Shown here one piece after another: positions 59,564 to 64,000 of a stretch of 64,000 bases of DNA. This stretch comes from Azoarcus_F sp036734105 (lineage in GTDB: Bacteria > Pseudomonadota > Gammaproteobacteria > Burkholderiales > Rhodocyclaceae), in NCBI GenBank assembly GCA_036734105.1, contig DAIMZH010000008.1, positions 29,304-93,303 on the forward strand. Direction: 5' to 3'. Each line of letters begins with the position of its first letter. Positions within the stretch are counted from its first letter, which is position 1. The notes under the pieces are model-generated. The model was not told the DNA's origin. It saw nothing but the letters and a program-made list of their open reading frames with translations, and did no database searches. A program made the position numbers and the translations under genes.

Positions 59564-60605
59564 AGACCCGGTCGCGCAGCGGTCGGCTACCAAACCACAA
59601 CAACACCAGCAGCGCCGACCATTCCAGCCACTCTGGCAGCAACTCGGCCACAGTCTCGACATGCGCAGCCGGGTTGATGCCTGTCGCCGCCAGCACAGCG
59701 TCCAGCAACAGGCCGGCCACGATTGCGCAGACCACGATGCCGACCAGGTAGAGGCTCACGCCAGCGTTGCCAAACTCCCGTCGCAGCAGGCCAAGCGTGG
59801 CGGCGCTAGTGATCAGGCCTGCCAGCAGAAACACCAGCACCGTGCCGGGCGACATCCCGGCTACCAGCATGCTGGCGGCAATCGGCGTGGCGGCGGTGGC
59901 ACAGATATAAAGCGGAATGCCCACAACCGCCATCAGCAGCATCGGCAGCAGCCCACTGCCATGGTCAGCCAGGGCTTGCGGTGGCAGCCAGGCCATCAGC
60001 GCGCCGGCAATGACCAGCCCCGCCAGCAGCCAGGGACCGATATCGGTGAGCAAGTTGTCAAACGCGTAGTGCAAGCCGTCGCGTAACTGGCTGACCCGGG
60101 TTGCGGGCGGGGCATGCTTTGCGGTGTTTTTGCTTTCTGTGCCACAACTGCTACCGCAGCAACTGCCGCAGGCGCTGGTCGCCGCAGCCACGGGTTTTGG
60201 TGCCTGCCTGCCGCTCAGGCCCACCAGCAAACCAGTGGCAATAGCGGTGGCAATTGCCCCGATGGCCCGCGCTACCATCATCACCGGGCCAAGCAAGGCG
60301 TAGCTGATGGCCAGTGAGTCTGCGCCAATGCCTGGCGTGCCGATCAGAAACGCCGTGGTCGGCCCACGGCCAGCGCCACCCTTGTGCAGGGTCAGCGCCG
60401 TGGGGATGGCACCGCAAGAGCACAGCGGCAGGGGCGCTCCAATCACCGCAGCCCGCGCGGTGGCAGCCAGCCCTTCGCCACCGACCCAGCGCTGCAGCAA
60501 GGTTTCGTTCACCCACGCCTTGATCATGCCTGCGATCAGCAAGCCCAGCAACAGCCACGGCGCAGCGCTCAGTGATACCGCAAGAATCTGAAGCAGAGTG
60601 TTCAT
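59532..60605 (-). CDS. SO_0444-type permease with Cys-rich loop
   Basis: 357 aa with about eight helices, the ArsP/SO_0444 permease family (proposed Cu/Zn or arsenical efflux). First half APLPLCSCGAIPTALTLHKGG, with the C-x-C-G motif shared by the family; a middle cytoplasmic loop (about 140-160) with SACGSCCGSSCGTE, a likely metal site; second half VGIPLYICATAATPIAASML. No metal regulator gene is nearby. The direction and metal are not shown by sequence. Confidence 0.83.
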   Translation of the reverse strand: MNTLLQILAVSLSAAPWLLLGLLIAGMIKAWVNETLLQRWVGGEGLAATARAAVIGAPLPLCSCGAIPTALTLHKGGAGRGPTTAFLIGTPGIGADSLAISYALLGPVMMVARAIGAIATAIATGLLVGLSGRQAPKPVAAATSACGSCCGSSCGTESKNTAKHAPPATRVSQLRDGLHYAFDNLLTDIGPWLLAGLVIAGALMAWLPPQALADHGSGLLPMLLMAVVGIPLYICATAATPIAASMLVAGMSPGTVLVFLLAGLITSAATLGLLRREFGNAGVSLYLVGIVVCAIVAGLLLDAVLAATGINPAAHVETVAELLPEWLEWSALLVLLWFGSRPLRDRVFKRQSPHAQH

Positions 60606-60762
60606 TGCAAGCGCGACTCCGTGTAGAAAATTTGCCGATCAGGCTGCACTAAAAAACTGCCGAATCGCGCGGTGACCGGATTTCCGGCTGTTCGTGCCAC
60701 ATCAGGTCAGTCTGCCACCACAGCCTGTCACTGCAGTTTGCTGTCGTCGCCCATCTGTGTCG

Positions 60763-61764
60763 TCAGACAACATGCCTGTCGCTCGGTTCGGCGTTGCCCG
60801 GCACAGCCGGCGCGTCTGTCGGGGCCGGGTCTTCGATAAGCTCGCGATGCACGCAAACCGCAGTGGCACGGGGCCGGACTGACTCCCCGCGCTCTTCGAT
60901 GCGTGCGCGCGTAAAAGCCGCGCCAAACAGGAGGATGAGGGCTGAATAATTGACCCATAGCAACAGCAGCGCCAGCGAACCGGCCGCGCCGTAGGTGGAG
61001 GCCGTGGCGGTGTTGGCCAGATAAAAGGCAATCGCCACCCGGCCAGCCGAAAACAGCAAGGCGGTGACGATGGCGCCCAGCAGCACATCCTTCCAGCTCA
61101 GTCGCACATCCGGCAGCACCCGGAACAGCGCGGCAAACAGGGCGGTCGCCACGGCCAGGCCCACCACTGCCTCGAGCGATGACAGCACCACACCGGGCAC
61201 CCACAGCCAGTCGCTTGCAAACACCACCAGCGTGCGCAAACCCACACCCACCAGCAGCGACACCAGCATGATGAAGCCGATTACCAGCACCATCGTGAGC
61301 GACAGCACGCGTGTCTTGATGAACAGAAAGAGGCTGTTGCGCGAGGGCTTGGGCGCCACGCCCCAGATGGCGTTGAGCGAAATCTGCATCTGGGCAAATA
61401 CCGTGGTGGCACCAAACACCATCGCCCCCAGCCCCAGCATCATTGGCATCAGGCCGCTCTGGTCTATCTGGCTGCTGGCCACCGCAGTCTGCACTGCCTC
61501 GGCTGCGCGTGGCCCCAGCACCTCTTCAAGTTGCACCGCAATTTCACCTCTGGCTGCTTCTTCGCCAAGCACCAGGGCTACCACTGCCACCGCAATGATC
61601 ACCACCGGCGCAATGGAAAACACGGTAAAAAACGCCAGCGCAGCCGCAAACACAAAGGCGTTGGCATCCAGCCAGCAGCGCACCGCCCGGCGCAGCACAC
61701 GGAACCAGAAGACGAATGGATTGACGCGCTGAGCGCCATTGGCTTGGGTAGTCATGACGTGCAT
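60763..61764 (-). CDS. YihY/BrkB family inner-membrane protein
   Basis: About 333 aa from the ATG at 61764 (an ATG at 61755 is also possible). Six membrane helices: AAALAFFTVFSIAPVVIIAVAVVALVLG, MMLGLGAMVFGATTVFAQMQISLNAIWG, then VLVIGFIMLVSLLVGVGLR and the last LLLLWVNYSALILLFGAAF. C-terminal tail after about 290 is soluble and Pro-rich. Once called BrkB or RNase BN, but the family is not a nuclease; the role is unclear. Confidence 0.88.
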   Translation of the reverse strand: MHVMTTQANGAQRVNPFVFWFRVLRRAVRCWLDANAFVFAAALAFFTVFSIAPVVIIAVAVVALVLGEEAARGEIAVQLEEVLGPRAAEAVQTAVASSQIDQSGLMPMMLGLGAMVFGATTVFAQMQISLNAIWGVAPKPSRNSLFLFIKTRVLSLTMVLVIGFIMLVSLLVGVGLRTLVVFASDWLWVPGVVLSSLEAVVGLAVATALFAALFRVLPDVRLSWKDVLLGAIVTALLFSAGRVAIAFYLANTATASTYGAAGSLALLLLWVNYSALILLFGAAFTRARIEERGESVRPRATAVCVHRELIEDPAPTDAPAVPGNAEPSDRHVV

Positions 61765-61793
61765 TTTACCCAAGCCGCTCAAGTCGCCAAGTC

Positions 61794-62555
61794 TTACCGA
61801 GTGGCAAGTTGTGTCTTGTAATCGCGGATGCGCTGCGCATTTACGCCAAGATCGCTGGAACCTATCCGCGACATCGAGCGCATGTCGATACGGCTCACCG
61901 GTCCGTCCTGCTGCACCCGGATCACCACGTCGTCCTTGAAGGCAAACCAGCGGCTGGTGGCAACCGCCTCGATCCGGCCTTCGGTTGGTTCGGCAGCGAT
62001 GATCTCCCAGCCCATCGCCTGCGCTGCCGCCAGCGCCTTGTCGAAGGCGGCAGCGGCGGCCAGTGGCAGATACGCTGGCGTAATGTCAGGGTAGGCATTG
62101 CGTTGCGTCTCTGCCAGTCCGGCCCCTGCGTGGATCGCCGAGTTTTCGTCGGCCTGGCGTAATGCGGCAGCCGCTACAAAAGCGGGCGGATTATCGAGAT
62201 CCGTCGAAATGTCGTGAATCTCGGGCACCTTGGTCGCCTGATACAGGCCACTCAGCGGCAAGGCCAGCGCCGCAACAAGCAGGATCATTGCCAGCAGCGA
62301 CAGCGGTTTGTACTCGCGCTGCCGCGCCGATATCAGCGCAGCAATGCCCATCATCAGCACAAACAGGCCCAGGCTCATGCCTATCGCCATGATCTGAAAG
62401 CCGGTGGCAAAGTGCCACACACCGGCGCGGGTGCCCACCGCCGAAACAACAATCAGCAAGGCGGTGAGCACTGCGCCTGCCAGCGTTAAATGCGGGAGTT
62501 TCAAGGGGTTTCTCCAGAAATATGAAATAAATGCTGCGCCCGAGAGCGAGTCCAT
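61794..62555 (-). CDS. DUF1499 membrane protein
   Basis: 253 aa from the ATG at 62555; the frame is open further upstream but overlaps the divergent gene without family character. Three helices in the first half (about 25-110) followed by the DUF1499 domain (about 125-253), with MGWEIIAAEPTEGRIEAVATSRWFAFKDDVVIRV. Function not established. Starts divergently from the permease gene, sharing 193 nt. Confidence 0.85.
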   Translation of the reverse strand: MDSLSGAAFISYFWRNPLKLPHLTLAGAVLTALLIVVSAVGTRAGVWHFATGFQIMAIGMSLGLFVLMMGIAALISARQREYKPLSLLAMILLVAALALPLSGLYQATKVPEIHDISTDLDNPPAFVAAAALRQADENSAIHAGAGLAETQRNAYPDITPAYLPLAAAAAFDKALAAAQAMGWEIIAAEPTEGRIEAVATSRWFAFKDDVVIRVQQDGPVSRIDMRSMSRIGSSDLGVNAQRIRDYKTQLATR

Positions 62556-62748
62556 GAGAGCAATTTTAGGCTGCCAAACCGCTGTGGCCCTGATGCCGGT
62601 CAATTTGTTCGTCAAGACAACTCCAAAAACCTGCTCACAGACCGGGGCAGCCGCTTTGCGCTGGCTCCCCGGTACGAAAACGGATAGGCTCACGCCTCGC
62701 AGATTCCGGCCTGCCATCGCAGCCCTCACCGCATTTTTCGAGCCCCCA

Positions 62749-63732
62749 ATGCAGTCCATCCGTCGTTTCGCGTCCGAGGTCTGGGCAGTGTACTTTGCGC
62801 TGCTCAAGGTCATGGTGCCCGCAATCATCGTTGTGAAACTGCTCGACATGGCAGGTGCCACCGACTTGCTGGCTGTTGCAATTGGCCCGCTGATGCAACT
62901 TGTTGGCCTGCCCGAGAGCATAGGCATTGTGTGGGCAACTGCCATGCTCACCAACATCTATACCGGCATGGTGGTGTTTGTGGACTACGCAGCCCAACAG
63001 CCGCTCAGCGTTGCACAAGTGACCGTGCTCGGCACCATGATTCTAGTGGCCCACTCGCTGCCGGTCGAAGGCGCGGTAGCCAAGGCATTGGGCGTGGGCT
63101 GGGGCGTTACCTTGGGCCTGCGCATTGGTGGTGCGCTGGTGCTGGGCGCCATGCTCAATCTTGGCTATAGCCTCACCGACACCTTGCAGCAACCCAGCCG
63201 TCTGCTGTGGCAACCGGCCACCGCCAGCGATCCCAGGCTGACCACATGGGCCATCGAACAAGTGCAATTGCTGCTGCTGGTGCTGGCCGCCATCGCCACC
63301 CTCATGGCGTTGCTGCGACTGCTACGCGCCATCGGCGTGGAGCGCCTGATGCACTGGTTGCTCGCCCCGCTGCTACGCCTCATCGGCATCCGCCGTCAGG
63401 CCGCCAGCATCACCATCATCGGCACCACGCTCGGCCTGAGCTACGGTGCCGGCCTGCTCATCCAGGAAGGCCGCAGCGGCCAGCTCACCCGCCGCGACAT
63501 CTTTCTGACCATGGGCTTTCTCGGGCTATGTCACAGCGTCATAGAAGACACCTTGCTCATCCTCGCCCTGGGTGCCGACCTATCCGGCATCCTGTGGGCG
63601 CGGCTGGCCTTTGCGGTGGTGGTGATCGCCGTGCTGGCCCGGTTGCTGAAGGCGGATGATGACGAGGAAAACACCACCCACCCCAGTCGTAGCCCGGATG
63701 AAGCAAAGCGGGATCCGGGAATCGGTGCATGA
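62749..63732 (+). CDS. Nucleoside-recognition (Gate) domain membrane protein
   Basis: 327 aa from the ATG at 62749 (MQSIRRFASEVWAVYFALLK); the longer open frame upstream is not family-like. Two Gate domains, each with several helices: VMVPAIIVVKLLDMAGATDLL with LTNIYTGMVVFVDY, and IRRQAASITIIGTTLGLSYGAGLLI with GFLGLCHSVIEDTLLI. Resembles the YjiH/SpmA-type permease-like group; substrate unknown. The last 15 codons come from a palindromic repeat (63693-63719), so the C-terminus may have been extended by an inserted element. Confidence 0.82.
   Translation: MQSIRRFASEVWAVYFALLKVMVPAIIVVKLLDMAGATDLLAVAIGPLMQLVGLPESIGIVWATAMLTNIYTGMVVFVDYAAQQPLSVAQVTVLGTMILVAHSLPVEGAVAKALGVGWGVTLGLRIGGALVLGAMLNLGYSLTDTLQQPSRLLWQPATASDPRLTTWAIEQVQLLLLVLAAIATLMALLRLLRAIGVERLMHWLLAPLLRLIGIRRQAASITIIGTTLGLSYGAGLLIQEGRSGQLTRRDIFLTMGFLGLCHSVIEDTLLILALGADLSGILWARLAFAVVVIAVLARLLKADDDEENTTHPSRSPDEAKRDPGIGA
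63693..63719. repeat. REP-like palindrome at the 3' end of the permease gene
   Basis: CCCGGAT (63693-63699) and ATCCGGG (63713-63719) are perfect 7-bp arms around GAAGCAAAGCGGG. The wording (GTAGCCCGGATGAAGC..., CGGGATCCGGGA) is typical of short palindromic repeats scattered in proteobacterial genomes. It overlaps the coding end. Confidence 0.7.
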
Positions 63733-63808
63733 CCTCGCATCGCAGGTTTGTTCTGCGCCTGTTCAGCGTTGCGCATTGTCGTCAATACCGTTCCGGACGG
63801 GGCAATAC

Positions 63809-63887
63809 GAATAACATAAAATAAAAAATGGGAATAAAAAATAGTAAAAAATGGTAAAAAATGGTAAAACAAAAAAAACAAAAAATA
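63809..63887 (+). repeat. A-rich stretch with tandem AAAAAATGGT units
   Basis: About 80 nt of mainly A with short repeats (AAAAAATAGT, AAAAAATGGT twice, then AAAAC). Far lower GC than the rest of the window. No gene; an open frame on the minus strand here encodes only Phe/Leu-rich low-complexity sequence. Marks the change from core genome to a repeat region. Confidence 0.75.
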
Positions 63888-64000
63888 GGGACAGACCACG
63901 TTTTCACACGTTTTCACAGCACAAAGGGCGTGCTCTAAATTTAGAAAACCGTGGTCTGTCCCCGTTTCTATGCTAAATTTAGAAAACCGTGGTCTGTCCC
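63888..64000. repeat. Direct and inverted repeats, mobile-element associated
   Basis: A 28-bp sequence from CTAAATTTAG to TCTGTCCC occurs exactly twice (63935-63962 and 63973-64000, period 38). GGGACAGACCACG (63888-63900) is the perfect inverse of CGTGGTCTGTCCC (63950-63962, and again at the end). Similar GGGACAGACCAC ends are common beside small REP-associated or IS200-like transposase genes, so such a gene may follow outside the window. No transposase is visible here. Confidence 0.75.

Noticed and set aside
63531..63917. 128-codon frame on the minus strand at the right end
   Set aside because: Its N-terminal part is only the A-rich tract read backwards (Phe/Tyr/Leu-rich) and it lies opposite the permease gene.

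Overview
The window looks like a chromosomal segment of a betaproteobacterium, probably of the Rhodocyclales (Thauera/Azoarcus/Denitromonas-like). This is inferred from gene content and order: lptB-rpoN-hpf-ptsN-hprK, ybgC-tolQRAB-pal-cpoB-queE-queC, a STAS-domain gene before hslVU, and cysI-DUF934-cysH-cysD-cysN divergent from cysB. It is GC-rich and densely coded with many 1-14 nt gene overlaps. Most of it is core genome; there is no prophage, CRISPR array or intact insertion sequence. The right end runs into a repeat-rich, A-rich stretch that looks mobile-element associated.

Layout. 1-9.5 kb: end of a 5-formyl-THF cyclo-ligase gene, then a leftward block with ilvA, the nitrogen-PTS genes hprK and ptsN, hpf, rpoN, lptB, recX, recA, a CinA-type amidohydrolase, pgpA and thiL. 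9.7-14.5 kb: a rightward three-gene operon for the dipeptide osmolyte N-acetylglutaminylglutamine amide, preceded by a perfect 24-bp dyad. 14.5-18.7 kb: a multidomain META lipoprotein, a tRNA-Lys with its own strong promoter and terminator, a YeeE/YedE sulfur transporter, and queC/queE. 18.7-23.9 kb: the Tol-Pal envelope system with cpoB and ybgC. 24.2-30.4 kb: an unrecognised acidic protein, a duplicated STAS protein, the HslVU protease, an AEC transporter, an AlaX editing protein and a DUF2007 protein. 30.4-36.3 kb: a slipin/NfeD pair, an AsmA protein and a nitronate-monooxygenase-like flavoprotein.

36.5-43.1 kb is the assimilatory sulfate operon (cysI, DUF934, cysH, a candidate 37-codon small ORF, cysD, cysN) with divergent cysB. 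CysH carries the cysteine set of an APS reductase, so sulfate can go through APS without PAPS. 43.1-47.5 kb: asparaginase, an orphan solute-binding protein, a two-subunit bacterioferritin and an MFS transporter. 47.5-55.6 kb: three large signalling proteins side by side: a Cache-GGDEF-EAL protein, a hemerythrin-PAS-GGDEF-EAL protein, and a hybrid histidine kinase whose sensor domain has a c-type haem motif. This looks like an oxygen/redox input to c-di-GMP and phosphorelay signalling. 55.7-63.7 kb: thioredoxin, a PLP aminotransferase with a divergent MarR regulator, a SulP transporter, a metal-type permease, a YihY/BrkB protein, a DUF1499 protein and a nucleoside-recognition membrane protein.

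The best candidates for something undescribed are the coupled cationic small ORF between cysH and cysD, the haem/di-iron signalling cluster, the unknown acidic protein at 24.2 kb, and the dyad that precedes the osmolyte operon. Start sites were chosen from Shine-Dalgarno sequences and family starts and are marked where uncertain. All family assignments come from motif recognition; no database search was run.
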